A DNA stretch of 64,000 nt from Streptomyces althioticus (GCA_014649355.1 BMSW01000005.1:248001-312000); one strand, 5' to 3'. Positions 8,052 through 17,134 are shown, counted from the first letter of the stretch. Program-made: numbers and translations. The notes: generated from the letters alone by a model not told the origin.

Positions 8052-9278
8052 TCACTCCTGAACGGGCTGGGACGGAATCGTCGCGCGGACCTCGAACCCG
8101 CCCTCGGGCCGGGGACCGGCCTCCAGTTCACCATCGAGCAGCCGCACCCGTGCACGCAGTCCGGCCAGTCCGCGCCCACCCGTCAGATCCGGCTTGCGGG
8201 GGGCCGGTACGCCGGCCGGTCCGTCGGTGGTCACCTCGATGCCGAGGGTCTCCCCGCCGTGCCGGAGCACAATCCGGGTCGGTTCGCCCGCCGCGTACTT
8301 CAGGGCGTTCGTGAGGGCCTCCTGCACCACCCGGTACGCGGCCAGCTCCACGTCCACGCCGCGCGGCCGCCGCTCCCCGTGCTCGGCGAACTCGACCGGC
8401 TGGCCCGACCTGCGCGCCTGCTCGACGAGGTCACCCACCCGTCCCAGGGCGGGCGCCCGGTCGCCGCCCGTGCGTTCCAGGTCGGCGGACGCGGCCTCTC
8501 CGGTCGCCTCCAGGACGCCCAGCAGGTACCGCAGTTCGGTCAGCGCCCGGCGGCCGGTGTCGCTGACGGCCGCCATGCCCTCACCGGCGCGGTCCGGCGC
8601 GGACGTCAGCAGGAATTGCGCGGCGTCGGCCTGGACGACCATGGCCGTCACATGGTGGGTGACCACGTCGTGCAGCTCGCGGGCGATCCGCGCCCGCTCG
8701 GCGGCCGACGCCGCCTCCGCTTCGAGCCTCCGCCGCTCGGCCTCCTCCGTACGCCGTCTGCGCATCGAGCTCCCCGCCAGCCTGACGGCGGCAAGGATCA
8801 GGCCGAACGCCAGGTAGTCCGGTACGTCGTTGGGTGAGCCGAGTCGGTCCAGGAGTACGGCCAGTGCGGCATAGCCCGCGCTCGCGGCGACGGCCAGACC
8901 CCGGCGGAAACGGAGCTGGTGGGCTCCGGCGGAGAACAGGGCCACGTACAGGCCGATGCTCGCGAAGGTCGTCCCGTAGCCCAGCGCCTGGTGTGCGGCG
9001 AACGCCGCCGCGACGGCGACCAGGCAGGCCGCGGGCCATCTGCGGCGGGCCGCGAGCGGGAGGGTCTGGGCCAGGACCAGCGCGATGAACAGCGCGTCCT
9101 GCGGGCGCTCGGGCAGGTCGCCGATCTGCGCGCCGACGCCGGAGAGGGTGGGGACGAAGGCCAGCGCGGTGAGCGTCAGGGCGAGGACACCGTCCTTGAG
9201 GACGGCGTCCTGCTCCTGCCAGCGGTCGAGTGCGGCACGGAGCCGTGGGTGGCTCCAGGGTCCCCGAGGGAACGTCAT
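8052..9278 (-). CDS. Sensor histidine kinase (HisKA_3 type)
   Basis: A 408-residue membrane sensor kinase paired with the response regulator that follows it. Hydrophobic membrane segments occupy roughly residues 30-165 and leave little extracytoplasmic domain, suggesting it senses within or near the membrane. The phosphoacceptor is H203 in ARELHDVVTHHV. The HATPase domain follows, with EALTNALKYA and GRGLAGLRARVRLL as nucleotide-binding boxes. It is 22 bp downstream of a CPBP protease gene on the same strand, so the three genes probably form one operon. Confidence 0.94.
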   Translation of the reverse strand: MTFPRGPWSHPRLRAALDRWQEQDAVLKDGVLALTLTALAFVPTLSGVGAQIGDLPERPQDALFIALVLAQTLPLAARRRWPAACLVAVAAAFAAHQALGYGTTFASIGLYVALFSAGAHQLRFRRGLAVAASAGYAALAVLLDRLGSPNDVPDYLAFGLILAAVRLAGSSMRRRRTEEAERRRLEAEAASAAERARIARELHDVVTHHVTAMVVQADAAQFLLTSAPDRAGEGMAAVSDTGRRALTELRYLLGVLEATGEAASADLERTGGDRAPALGRVGDLVEQARRSGQPVEFAEHGERRPRGVDVELAAYRVVQEALTNALKYAAGEPTRIVLRHGGETLGIEVTTDGPAGVPAPRKPDLTGGRGLAGLRARVRLLDGELEAGPRPEGGFEVRATIPSQPVQE

Positions 9279-9300
9279 GTCCGTTCTCTCCTACGGTCGG

Positions 9301-10158
9301 CTACGGTCGGCCGGTGTCGGCGGCGCGTGCGTCGTGGCGGGTCCTGATACGGCCGGCCCGGCGGGCCAGGACGAGCATGGGCACGGCGAGGGCCACACTG
9401 ACCAGGACGGGCACGAGCGACGCCTCCAGGCCGAAGGCCCCGCCGGTCAGGAGGGCCGAGCCGTGGACGTCGACGGTGAACAGGCCGTCGGGGGCGTGTC
9501 CGGAGACCGGGATGCCGAGCAGGTGCTCCGTGGTGTTCCAGGCGAAGTGCAGGCCCACGACGAACCAGATGCTACGCCGCCACAGGAACGCGGCTCCGAG
9601 CAGGACGCCCGCCTCCACGGCGATCGCGACGCCGCTCCACAGGGTCGCGCCGTCGGCGCCGAGGTGGGCCACGCCGAAGAAGAGTGAGGTGACGGCGAGG
9701 GCGGCCCGGCTGCCCCACAGCTGCTCGAGAGCTTGCAGGGCGAGGCCGCGGAACAGCAGTTCCTCGGTGACCGCGGCGCCGGCCTGGACCATGACCGCGG
9801 TCCACACGACCGATACGACGCCGTCGCCGGCCCAGGAGAACGAGTAGCCGCCGAACGCTGTGATGCAGAGGGCGGAGACGAGGATGAAGCCCAGGCCGAC
9901 GGCGGCGCCGCGCAGGGTTTCCCGGGCGGCGCCGGGGCGGGCGATCTCCGGGGTGGGGCGGTGCGCGACGCGGCGCATGACGAGTGCGTACACGGCGATC
10001 GCGGCGGCCGCGCCGAGGAGCGGTACGGGGCCGGGGCCGGTCGCCGTGAGGGCGGAGACCAGGCCTACGGCGGCCATTCCTATGAGCATCCAGCCGAGCG
10101 GGGCGCGGGTGATGCGGCCTGCGCGGCCGGGCGTGCTGGGTTGTTTCGTCGCTTCCAT
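9301..10158 (-). CDS. CPBP (CAAX/Abi-type) intramembrane glutamic protease
   Basis: A 285-residue polytopic membrane protein of the CPBP/Abi protease family. The motifs are in order: EELLFRG (catalytic glutamates plus Arg) near residue 133, FGVAHLG near 160 and HFAWNTTEHLLG near 200. Family members cleave prenylated or membrane substrates, or act in bacteriocin self-immunity and regulated proteolysis. Start ATG 10158 is preceded by GGGGAGG. As first gene of the protease-kinase-regulator operon it may process a signal or take part in sensing; that role is inferred from context only. Confidence 0.9.
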   Translation of the reverse strand: MEATKQPSTPGRAGRITRAPLGWMLIGMAAVGLVSALTATGPGPVPLLGAAAAIAVYALVMRRVAHRPTPEIARPGAARETLRGAAVGLGFILVSALCITAFGGYSFSWAGDGVVSVVWTAVMVQAGAAVTEELLFRGLALQALEQLWGSRAALAVTSLFFGVAHLGADGATLWSGVAIAVEAGVLLGAAFLWRRSIWFVVGLHFAWNTTEHLLGIPVSGHAPDGLFTVDVHGSALLTGGAFGLEASLVPVLVSVALAVPMLVLARRAGRIRTRHDARAADTGRP

Positions 10159-10211
10159 GGTGGCCTCCCCGGGAGTGGTCGCGCGTTCGGCGACCTGGGA
10201 CCACGCTAGGA

Positions 10212-10242
10212 ATCCGGGGGTGGCGGGGGATCACCCCCGGAT
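10212..10242. promoter_or_regulatory. Inverted repeat upstream of the CPBP/kinase operon
   Basis: Perfect 11-bp arms ATCCGGGGGTG and CACCCCCGGAT separated by 9 bases, centred about 70 bp upstream of the CPBP start codon. It could be an operator for the response regulator or an mRNA hairpin; the position favours a DNA site near the promoter. Confidence 0.5.
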
Positions 10243-10315
10243 GGACAACTGCTGTAGCTCTTACGGGGGATGACGTTCCCTACGTGGGGGGCGGGTGCGG
10301 GTGGGTGGGGGTCGA

Positions 10316-10612
10316 TCGCGCAGTTCCCCGCGCCCCTGGGGGTCACGCGACTTTCGTCCGTGCCGGTTCGTCGTGGCTGAGCGCGCCGTTCCCCGCGCCC
10401 CCGGGGGGTGGTCACGCGGCATCCGTCCGTGCCGGTTCGTCGTGGTTGATCGCGCAGTTCCTCGCGCCCCCAGGGGGTGATTACGCGGCGTTCACCCGTG
10501 CCGGTTCGTCGTGGCTGAGCGCGCCGTTCCCCGCGCCCCCGGGGGGTGGTCACGCGGCATCCGTCCGTGCGGGTTCCTCGTGGTTGATCGCGCAGTTCCC
10601 CGCGCCCCTGGG
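10316..10612. repeat. Repeat array C: five units, 65-69-bp period
   Basis: Five copies in the same orientation as array B, with the CGCAGTTCC/CGCCGTTCC junction at 10324, 10389, 10458, 10527 and 10596 (spacings 65, 69, 69, 69). Linkers CGTGCCGGTTCGTCGTGG and GTGGTCACGCGGC are conserved but differ from those of array B, so each array seems to have evolved as a block. The last unit and a half lies inside the 3' end of the EamA gene and supplies its stop codon. The rest of the gap up to the CPBP gene holds no gene. Confidence 0.9.
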
Positions 10613-11485
10613 AGGTTGCGCCTCCCGGGGCTTCGCGGGGGTCAGGGACGTCAGTGCCACCCCGCCCACCAGCAGTGCCGCCGCGCACCACCGGAGGGGG
10701 GTGATGGACTCGCCCAGGAACAGGGCCGCCGATGTCATGCCGAAGACCGGGACCAGGAGGGAGAACGGGGCCACCGTGGACGCGGGGTGGCGGTGGAGGA
10801 GCCAGCCCCAGGCGCCGAAGCCGAAGACCGTCGCGCCCCAGGCCACGTAGAGGACCGTGCCCGCGCCCGACCAGTCGAGGGAGCGCAGGGCCGCCAGGTC
10901 CGCCGACCAGCCCTCCAGGAGCAGGGAGAGGGCGAGCAGCGGGAGCACCGGGACCGTGCTGACCCAGATCATGAAGTTGAGGGAGTCGGGCGGCGACGCC
11001 TTGCGGGTGAGGATGTTGGAGACGCCCCAGCAGGCCGCCGCCGCGACGACGAGGGCGAAGCCGGTCAGCGGGCCCGAGGCGCCTTCGTCGACCGCCGCCA
11101 CCCCGATGCCGGCCAGCGCCACCGCCATGCCCGCGACGCGGACACGGGTGGGACGTTCCCCGAGGAGCGCGACGGCGAACAGGGCCGTGAACACCGCCTG
11201 GACCTGGAGGACCAGCGAGGACAGGCCGCCGGGCATGCCGATGTCCATGCCGATGAAGAGCAGGCCGAACTTGGCGACGCCGAGGGCGAGTCCCACCCCC
11301 ACGATCCACTTCCAGGCGACCTTCGGCGGGCCGACGAGGAACACCGCGGGCAGAGCCGCGACGAGGAACCGCAGCGCGGAGAAGAGCAGCGGCGGGAAGT
11401 GGCCGAGGCCGACCTCGATGACCGTGAAGTTCACACCCCACACGGCGGCGACGAGGACGGCGAGCAAGACATGTGCAGGTCGCAT
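10550..11485 (-). CDS. EamA/DMT-superfamily exporter with repeat-derived C-terminus
   Basis: A 311-residue drug/metabolite transporter with about ten transmembrane helices in two EamA halves (residues about 1-135 and 145-285; WGVNFTVIEVGLGHFPPLLFSALRF marks the first). Such proteins export amino acids or other small metabolites. It is divergent from a LysR regulator 106 bp away, a common exporter-regulator pair. After ALFLGESITPLRWCAAALLVGGVALTSL the frame enters the intergenic repeat, so the last roughly 20 residues (PPRGAGNCAINHEEPARTD and following) are repeat-encoded and probably not part of the functional fold. Confidence 0.9.
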   Translation of the reverse strand: MRPAHVLLAVLVAAVWGVNFTVIEVGLGHFPPLLFSALRFLVAALPAVFLVGPPKVAWKWIVGVGLALGVAKFGLLFIGMDIGMPGGLSSLVLQVQAVFTALFAVALLGERPTRVRVAGMAVALAGIGVAAVDEGASGPLTGFALVVAAAACWGVSNILTRKASPPDSLNFMIWVSTVPVLPLLALSLLLEGWSADLAALRSLDWSGAGTVLYVAWGATVFGFGAWGWLLHRHPASTVAPFSLLVPVFGMTSAALFLGESITPLRWCAAALLVGGVALTSLTPAKPREAQPPRGAGNCAINHEEPARTDAA

Positions 11486-11591
11486 GCGAAGAGCATCACC
11501 GGAGACGACACTTCAGCACCAGCGACGATCCCTGCATGGTTGGATGAAGCATCGCTGAACAATCACCGGCGATCCGACCACAGGAGCGGTC

Positions 11592-12509
11592 ATGCTCGAC
11601 CTCCAGCGTCTGCGCGCCCTGCACGCCGTCTCCGTGCACGGCACCGTCGGCGCCGCCGCCACGGCGCTCGGCTACACCTCGTCCGCCGTGTCGCAGCAGA
11701 TCGCCAAGCTGGAGCGGGAGACGCGGACCGTGCTGCTGGAGCGCGAGGGCCGCGGCGTGCGGCTCACCGACGAGGCGCATCAACTGGTGCGTGCCGCGCG
11801 GGAGCTGATCGCCATCGTGGAGCGCGCGGAGACCGAGCTGGAGGAGCGGCGCGGGGTGCCGTCCGGACGGCTGACCGTCGCCGCGTTCGCCTCGGCCGCA
11901 CGCGGGCTGATGCCGCCGGTGCTGGCCGACCTGGCGCGCCGGCACCCCGCGCTGGACACCCGGCTCACCGAGGTGGACCCCCATCTGTCGGTGGACCTCG
12001 TCGCCAAGGGAGCCGTCGACCTGGTGGTGGCGCACGACTGGGACATCGCGCCGCTTCCCGCCCCGGCGAACGTGGAGCAGACGGTGATCGGGGACGACCT
12101 GTGCGACCTGCTGGTGCCTCAGGACCACCGGTTCGCGGGCCGGACGGGCGTACGGCGGGACGAACTGGCCGGGGAGCGGTGGATCTGCCAGCCGCCGGGG
12201 CGGGTCTGCCACGAGTGGCTGGTGCGGACCCTGCGGGCGGCCGGGCAGGAACCGGAGATCGTGCACATGGCCGACGAGAACCCGACCCTCGTCGCCCTGG
12301 TCGCGGCCGGTCTGGGCATCGCGCTGATCCCCCGGCTGGGGCGCGGTCCGCTGCCGGCCGGGGTCGTCGAGGTGCCGCTCGACCCGATGCCCGTACGGCG
12401 GCTGTACGCGTTGTGGCGCACGGGCGCGGCGCGGCGTCCGGCGATCGCGGAGACGGTCCGCACCCTGGTCGCGCACTGGCCGGACGTGTCGGCGCACGGG
12501 CCCCGCTGA
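11592..12509 (+). CDS. LysR-family transcriptional regulator
   Basis: A 305-residue LysR-type regulator. The N-terminal winged helix is MLDLQRLRALHAVSVHGTVGAAATALGYTSSAVSQQIAKLE (residues 1-60), followed by a periplasmic-binding-like inducer domain from about 90. ATG 11592 is preceded by AGGAG. It is divergent from the EamA exporter, and the 106-bp shared promoter would carry its binding site, so it most likely controls the exporter in response to the exported metabolite. Confidence 0.92.
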   Translation: MLDLQRLRALHAVSVHGTVGAAATALGYTSSAVSQQIAKLERETRTVLLEREGRGVRLTDEAHQLVRAARELIAIVERAETELEERRGVPSGRLTVAAFASAARGLMPPVLADLARRHPALDTRLTEVDPHLSVDLVAKGAVDLVVAHDWDIAPLPAPANVEQTVIGDDLCDLLVPQDHRFAGRTGVRRDELAGERWICQPPGRVCHEWLVRTLRAAGQEPEIVHMADENPTLVALVAAGLGIALIPRLGRGPLPAGVVEVPLDPMPVRRLYALWRTGAARRPAIAETVRTLVAHWPDVSAHGPR

Positions 12510-12855
12510 CACCGGACGCACGAGAGACACGGAAAGCGCCCTCCGAAAGGGCGGAACCCGTCGCCGCCCTCGTACGTCCCACCGCCGAGCTGCCGGTCCG
12601 GCCCGGTGCGCAACGCCGTGCCGGAACCCCGCGCCGGCCGCGGCCGCCGTCCCCCCTCGGCGCCGCGCCCCGGCCGGCAGCCCGCCGTCGTCGGCGCCGC
12701 CCCCCTCCCGCCGCGCCGACGACGGCACCTTCCTCCCCCTCCGGATGCTGCACATGCCCTTGACTGGCAGAAACTTCCCGGATATTCGTGGCCTCCTGGC
12801 AGTTTCCTTCAGCGGATCCCCGGTCCCCCGCGGATCACCTCCCAAAGGAGCGCAC
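12510..12855 (+). promoter_or_regulatory. Intergenic region with a possible GH3-gene promoter
   Basis: A 346-bp gap. Up to about 12750 it is GC-rich with no gene that I can support. TTGACT at 12760-12765 and TATTCG at 12783-12788, 17 bp apart, make a weak housekeeping-like promoter upstream of the GH3 gene. An AAGGAG ribosome site is at 12845-12850. Confidence 0.4.
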
Positions 12856-14700
12856 GTGCCCGACAGCAGCCCCGGATCCACGGCAAGCACCGCCCGTCCG
12901 TCCAGACGTACCGTCCTTGCCGCGACGGCGGGCGTCACCTCCGTCCTGGCGGCCGGCGGCACGGTGCACGCGGCCACCGGCGCGCACCGTCCCGACGACC
13001 GCAAGCTGCGCGCCCTCATCTCCCGTATGACGCTGGAGGAGAAGGTCGGCCAGCTCTTCGTGATGCGGGTCTACGGCCACTCCGCCACCGACCCGGACCA
13101 GGCCGACATCGACGCCAACCTGTCCGAGATCGGGGTGCGCACGGCCGCCGAGCTGGTCGCCAAGTACCGCGTCGGCGGCATCATCTACTTCGCGTGGGCG
13201 CACAACACCCGCGACCCGCACCAGATCGCCGACCTGTCCAACGGCATCCAGAAGGCGTCCCTCGGCCTGCCGCGCGGTCTGCCCGTGCTGATCTCCACCG
13301 ACCAGGAGCACGGCATCGTGGCCCGCGTGGGCGCGCCGGCGACGCTGATGCCGGGCGCGATGAACGTCGGCGCGGGCGGCTCCCGCTCCGACGCGCGCAA
13401 CCTGGGCCGGGTCGCGGGCCGTGAGCTGCGCGCCCTGGGCATCCGTCAGAACTACTCCCCCGTCGCCGACGTGAACGTCAACCCGGCCAACCCGGTCATC
13501 GGCGTGCGCTCCTTCGGCTCCGAGCCGGACGCGGTCGCCGGGCTGGTCGCGGCGGAGGTGAAGGGCTACGAGTCGTCCGGTGTCGCCGCCACCGCCAAGC
13601 ACTTCCCCGGGCACGGCGACACGACCACCGACAGCCACGAGGCCCTGCCCACGATCCACCACACCCGCGAGCAGTGGGAGGAGCTGGACGCGCCGCCGTT
13701 CCGCGCGGCGGTCGCCGCGGGCATCGACTCGATCATGACCGCGCACATCGTCGTCCCGGCGCTCGACGCGGCCGAGGACCCGGCCACGCTGTCCCACCCG
13801 ATCCTCACCGGCATCCTGCGCGAGGAGCTCGGCTACGACGGCGTCGTGGTGACCGACTCGCTCGGCATGGAGGGCGTCCGCACCAAGTACGGCGACGACC
13901 GGGTGCCGGTGCTGGCGCTGAAGGCGGGTGTGGACCAGCTGCTCAACCCGCCGTCCCTGGACGTGGCGTGGAACGCGGTGCTCCAGGCGGTGCGGGACGG
14001 CGAGCTGACGGAGGCGCGCCTCGACGAATCGATCCTTCGCGTGCTGCGCCTGAAGGCCCGTCTGGGCCTCTTCGACGACCCGTACGTCAGCCGGGCGGGC
14101 GTGGACCGGGTCGTGGGCACCCGGTCGCACCTGGCCGCCGCCGACCGGATCGCCGAGCACGGCACGACCCTGCTGGTCAACGAGGGCGGGCTGCTGCCGC
14201 TGTCCCGCCGCCGCACGCCCAAGGTGCTGGTGGTCGGCGCCGACCCGGCGTCCCCGTCCGGCACCACGGGCCCGCCCACCGGGGTGCTCGCGGACACCCT
14301 GACGGAGCTGGGCTTCACCGCGACCGCCCTGTCCACCGGCACGGCTCCCTCCGCGGCGACGATCGCCAAGGCCGTGGCGGCCGCCGGGGAAGCGGACGCG
14401 GTGGTCGTCGGGACGTACAACGTCACCGCGTCCAGCAGTCAGAAGACGCTCGTCGAGCAGCTGCTGGCGACCGGGAAGCCGGTCGTCGCGGTGGCGATCC
14501 GCAACCCGTACGACGTGGCCCACCTGCCCGGCGTGAAGGCGTTCCTCGCGTCGTACTCCTGGACCGACGTCGAGGTGCGCGCGGCGGCCCGCGCGATCGC
14601 CGGCAAGGTCCGCCCCCGCGGCACGCTCCCGGTCCCGGTCCAGCGCGCCGACGACCCGACGGCGGTGCTGTACCCGGTGGGGCACGGGCTGAGGTACTAG
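12856..14700 (+). CDS. Exported glycoside hydrolase family 3 (beta-N-acetylhexosaminidase-like)
   Basis: A 614-residue secreted or cell-surface enzyme. GTG 12856 follows AAGGAG by 5 bases and gives the N-terminus VPDSSPGST; an upstream in-frame ATG (12745) would add low-complexity residues before the signal. SRRTVLAATAGVTSVLAAGG is a twin-arginine-type signal (about residues 16-40). KHFPGHGDTTTDSHEALP near 247-264 is the NagZ-type motif with the catalytic His/Asp, and VTDSLGMEGV near 333 holds the nucleophile Asp. A C-terminal GH3_C domain follows from about 440. It probably removes N-acetylglucosamine from chitin- or wall-derived oligosaccharides; a beta-glucosidase role is less likely given the NagZ motif. 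Confidence 0.88.
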   Translation: MPDSSPGSTASTARPSRRTVLAATAGVTSVLAAGGTVHAATGAHRPDDRKLRALISRMTLEEKVGQLFVMRVYGHSATDPDQADIDANLSEIGVRTAAELVAKYRVGGIIYFAWAHNTRDPHQIADLSNGIQKASLGLPRGLPVLISTDQEHGIVARVGAPATLMPGAMNVGAGGSRSDARNLGRVAGRELRALGIRQNYSPVADVNVNPANPVIGVRSFGSEPDAVAGLVAAEVKGYESSGVAATAKHFPGHGDTTTDSHEALPTIHHTREQWEELDAPPFRAAVAAGIDSIMTAHIVVPALDAAEDPATLSHPILTGILREELGYDGVVVTDSLGMEGVRTKYGDDRVPVLALKAGVDQLLNPPSLDVAWNAVLQAVRDGELTEARLDESILRVLRLKARLGLFDDPYVSRAGVDRVVGTRSHLAAADRIAEHGTTLLVNEGGLLPLSRRRTPKVLVVGADPASPSGTTGPPTGVLADTLTELGFTATALSTGTAPSAATIAKAVAAAGEADAVVVGTYNVTASSSQKTLVEQLLATGKPVVAVAIRNPYDVAHLPGVKAFLASYSWTDVEVRAAARAIAGKVRPRGTLPVPVQRADDPTAVLYPVGHGLRY

Positions 14701-14718
14701 CAGCGGCCGACGACGCCT

Positions 14719-14743
14719 CGCCCCCACGCCGGACGTGGGGGCG
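14719..14743 (+). terminator. Hairpin terminator after the GH3 gene
   Basis: Perfect 10-bp stem CGCCCCCACG / CGTGGGGGCG with a 5-base loop, 18 bp after the stop codon. Confidence 0.8.
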
Positions 14744-14960
14744 GGGGCCGCCTGTAATGCCGCGCCTGGCACGGCGGTTGGCGGGGGCGTTGTCACCTCC
14801 GGCCCGCACGCACACCCCCCGCCTCCTCACCGGGGCGTAGGTCCCGGTACGTCACCCGCGCGGGACGGACCACCCCATGTGGGCGAACCACGCCACATGT
14901 CCGGCGTGTCCCGGGATCGGCCGGTCAGACTGGGCCGGGGGATCTGCCGGGGGGACGACT

Positions 14961-15581
14961 GTGAGCGTGAGTGGGTGGGGGACGCGGGCCGCAGGCGCCC
15001 TGACGGGGCTCGTGCTGCTCGTCGGGTGCCGGGAGGCGGCGCCGGACGCGGCGGGCGGGACGGCGGCCGTGGCGTCGCCCGTGCGGACGACCGGGTACGG
15101 GGCGGTGTTCCTGGACGTCGGCGAGTGCAGCTCCTTCGGGCGCACCAGCTTCACCGAGGTGTCCTGCCGGAGCGAGCGCGCGGCGGCCCGGGTGGTGGCC
15201 CGGCACGACGGCACCACGCGCGACGGCCCGCCGTGCCCGCCCGCCACCGACTTCGTGCTGCACATCAGCGAGCGGTGGCCCGCCGCCGACGAGGACGGCG
15301 ACGGGATGGTGCCGCGCGGCCACGCCTGCATGCGGAACCTCCAGCCGCCGCACCCGGGCGACCCGGGCGGCGGGGGCGGTCCGCGGACCGTCGTCGGCGA
15401 CTGCGTGTACGCCCTCGCCGGCGGCAAGGTGCGGGAGACGGCCTGCGACGGAAGCGGGCCCAGGAGACCGGAGTTCAAGGTGACGAAGGCCGTGGACGCC
15501 CGGTCGGAGTGCCCGGCGTCCACGGCCCTCTACGTCCGGCTGGGCGGGCCCTCACCGGTCGGCTGCGCCGTCCCGGTGTGA
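14961..15581 (+). CDS. Putative secreted lipoprotein of unknown function
   Basis: I do not recognise a family. From GTG 14961, preceded by a G-rich GGGGGG ribosome site, the 206-residue product begins VSVSGWGTRAAGALTGLVLLVGC, a short lipoprotein signal with lipobox LVGC (Cys about residue 23). The mature part contains six or more cysteines (SSFGRTSFTEVSCRSERA, GPPCPP, HACMRN, VGDCVYAL, ETACDGS, SECPAS), suggesting a disulfide-bonded extracytoplasmic domain resembling Streptomyces LppU/SCO3897-like proteins; that similarity is only an impression. Its 3' end converges on the S37 peptidase gene with a 13-bp gap. Confidence 0.75.
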   Translation: MSVSGWGTRAAGALTGLVLLVGCREAAPDAAGGTAAVASPVRTTGYGAVFLDVGECSSFGRTSFTEVSCRSERAAARVVARHDGTTRDGPPCPPATDFVLHISERWPAADEDGDGMVPRGHACMRNLQPPHPGDPGGGGGPRTVVGDCVYALAGGKVRETACDGSGPRRPEFKVTKAVDARSECPASTALYVRLGGPSPVGCAVPV

Positions 15582-15594
15582 GCCCGCCCCCGCC

Positions 15595-17028
15595 TCACGG
15601 ACGTAGCGCGTGCCGCGGTTCGACGTCCCGCTTGTCGAGCTTCGCGTCGAACTTCGCCAGCGGCTTGGCGGCCGCCGGGTTCGCCTGGACGGCGTTCGGG
15701 GCGACGCCCGCCCACTCCAGGATGCGGGCCGTGGCCAGCGCCTTCTCCTTCTCGACCAGGCCGGCCACGTTCGCGCCGTGGTTCATGCCGGGCGCAGTGA
15801 GGACGTACGAGTCGCGCGCGCCCTTGCCGAGGCGGAACGGCTCGGCGCCCCACGGGTCGTTCTCGCCGTACACGAACAGCATGTGCCGGGCGTTGTGGCG
15901 GACCCAGGTGTCGACGTCACGCATGGCGTTCGGCTGGAACTTCATGTCGATGGAGCGCGGCACGAAGTTCCGCGGCGGCTGGTAGCCGTAGCGGACGTAC
16001 TTCTTCTCGATGTGCGGGAAGTGGATGGTCGGCGCGCCCAGCTGGGTGCCGGCCTGGTAGTAGTACGGCGTGTACGGCTCCAGGCCCTGGTCCGTGTAGA
16101 ACGAGAAGCCGGAGATCGTGTCGACGGAGTTCCAGATCTCGTCGTCCGTGGCGTTCTTGGCGTCCGCCGGGATGTCCTGGCAGTCGGCGACGGTGCTGTA
16201 CTGCCAGAAGCCCCAGACGTAGTCCAGGACGACCGCCTCGTAGGCGCGGTCCAGGCTGCCGATGGTGTCGAACGTGTAGCCGTTCTCGGCGGCGTAGGCG
16301 GCGTACTTCTTCTCCAGCGGGGCGCGGCGCACCAGCGCCTCGCGCTGCACGCCGTTCAGCCGGTCGCGGCACTCCTTGGTGCCGACGGTGCGGAAGAAGC
16401 GGTCGTAGGCCGAATCCTCCTTGTTCACCACGTCGTTGGGCGCGACGTAGGCGACGACACCGTCCATGTCCTGCGGGTAGAAGCGCTCGTAGTGGGTGGC
16501 GGTCATGCCGCCCTTGGAGCCGCCCGTGGAAAGCCAGTTCTCGCCGTAGATCTTCTTCAGCGCGGTGAAGATGCGGTGCTGGTCGCTGGCGGCCTGCCAG
16601 ATGTCCAGCTTGCTCCAGTCGGCCGGCTCGGGCCGGGACGGGGTGAAGAAGCGGTACTCCATGGAGACCTGGTTGCCGTCCACGATCTGGGTCGGCTCGG
16701 CGCGGCGGGGCGTCGTGGAGACGCTGTAGCCGCCGGTGTAGAAGACGGTGGGCCGCGCGGTGTCCTTGTGCAGCACGGTGATCCGCTGCTGGAACGTGCC
16801 CTTGGCGGGCCTGCGGTGGTCGACCGGCTGGGTGTAGTTCAGGACGAAGAAGCGGTACCCGGTGTACGGCTTCTCCTCGACGAGGCTCATGCCCGGGATC
16901 GCGAGCAGCCTCTCCTTGATGTCAGTGGTGCCGGTGGCGGCCGGCTCGGCGGCGGTGGCCGCCCCGGCCGTGCCCAGTGTGCCTATGAGCACCGTGAGCG
17001 CCAGCAGCCATCTGAGCGCCTTGCGCAT
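15595..17028 (-). CDS. Secreted tripeptidyl aminopeptidase, peptidase family S37
   Basis: A 477-residue secreted serine exopeptidase that removes N-terminal peptides from extracellular proteins. ATG 17028 follows AGGGGAG and gives a Sec signal MRKALRWLLALTVLIGTLG ending near AAEPAATG. The nucleophile Ser lies in LSTGGSKGGMTATHYERF near residue 170, the Asp in FVYGENDPWGAEPF and the His in TAPGMNHGANVAGL, the S37 triad order. A GTG two codons upstream is an alternative start. Length and motifs match the Streptomyces PS-10/S37 family. Monocistronic; it converges on the lipoprotein gene. Confidence 0.93.
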   Translation of the reverse strand: MRKALRWLLALTVLIGTLGTAGAATAAEPAATGTTDIKERLLAIPGMSLVEEKPYTGYRFFVLNYTQPVDHRRPAKGTFQQRITVLHKDTARPTVFYTGGYSVSTTPRRAEPTQIVDGNQVSMEYRFFTPSRPEPADWSKLDIWQAASDQHRIFTALKKIYGENWLSTGGSKGGMTATHYERFYPQDMDGVVAYVAPNDVVNKEDSAYDRFFRTVGTKECRDRLNGVQREALVRRAPLEKKYAAYAAENGYTFDTIGSLDRAYEAVVLDYVWGFWQYSTVADCQDIPADAKNATDDEIWNSVDTISGFSFYTDQGLEPYTPYYYQAGTQLGAPTIHFPHIEKKYVRYGYQPPRNFVPRSIDMKFQPNAMRDVDTWVRHNARHMLFVYGENDPWGAEPFRLGKGARDSYVLTAPGMNHGANVAGLVEKEKALATARILEWAGVAPNAVQANPAAAKPLAKFDAKLDKRDVEPRHALRP

Positions 17029-17134
17029 GCGCACTCCCCTGTGAGACAGATGTGCGCCGGAAGCTACTCGACCAACTCGGCACCGCACCAGGGGACATAG
17101 GGAAAACCCTGTGCACGGCGGCGGAGTGGAGGGG

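Noticed and set aside
10206..11441. 411-codon minus-strand frame over array C and the EamA gene
   Set aside because: Repeat-derived and arginine/glycine-rich; overlaps the convincing transporter in another frame.
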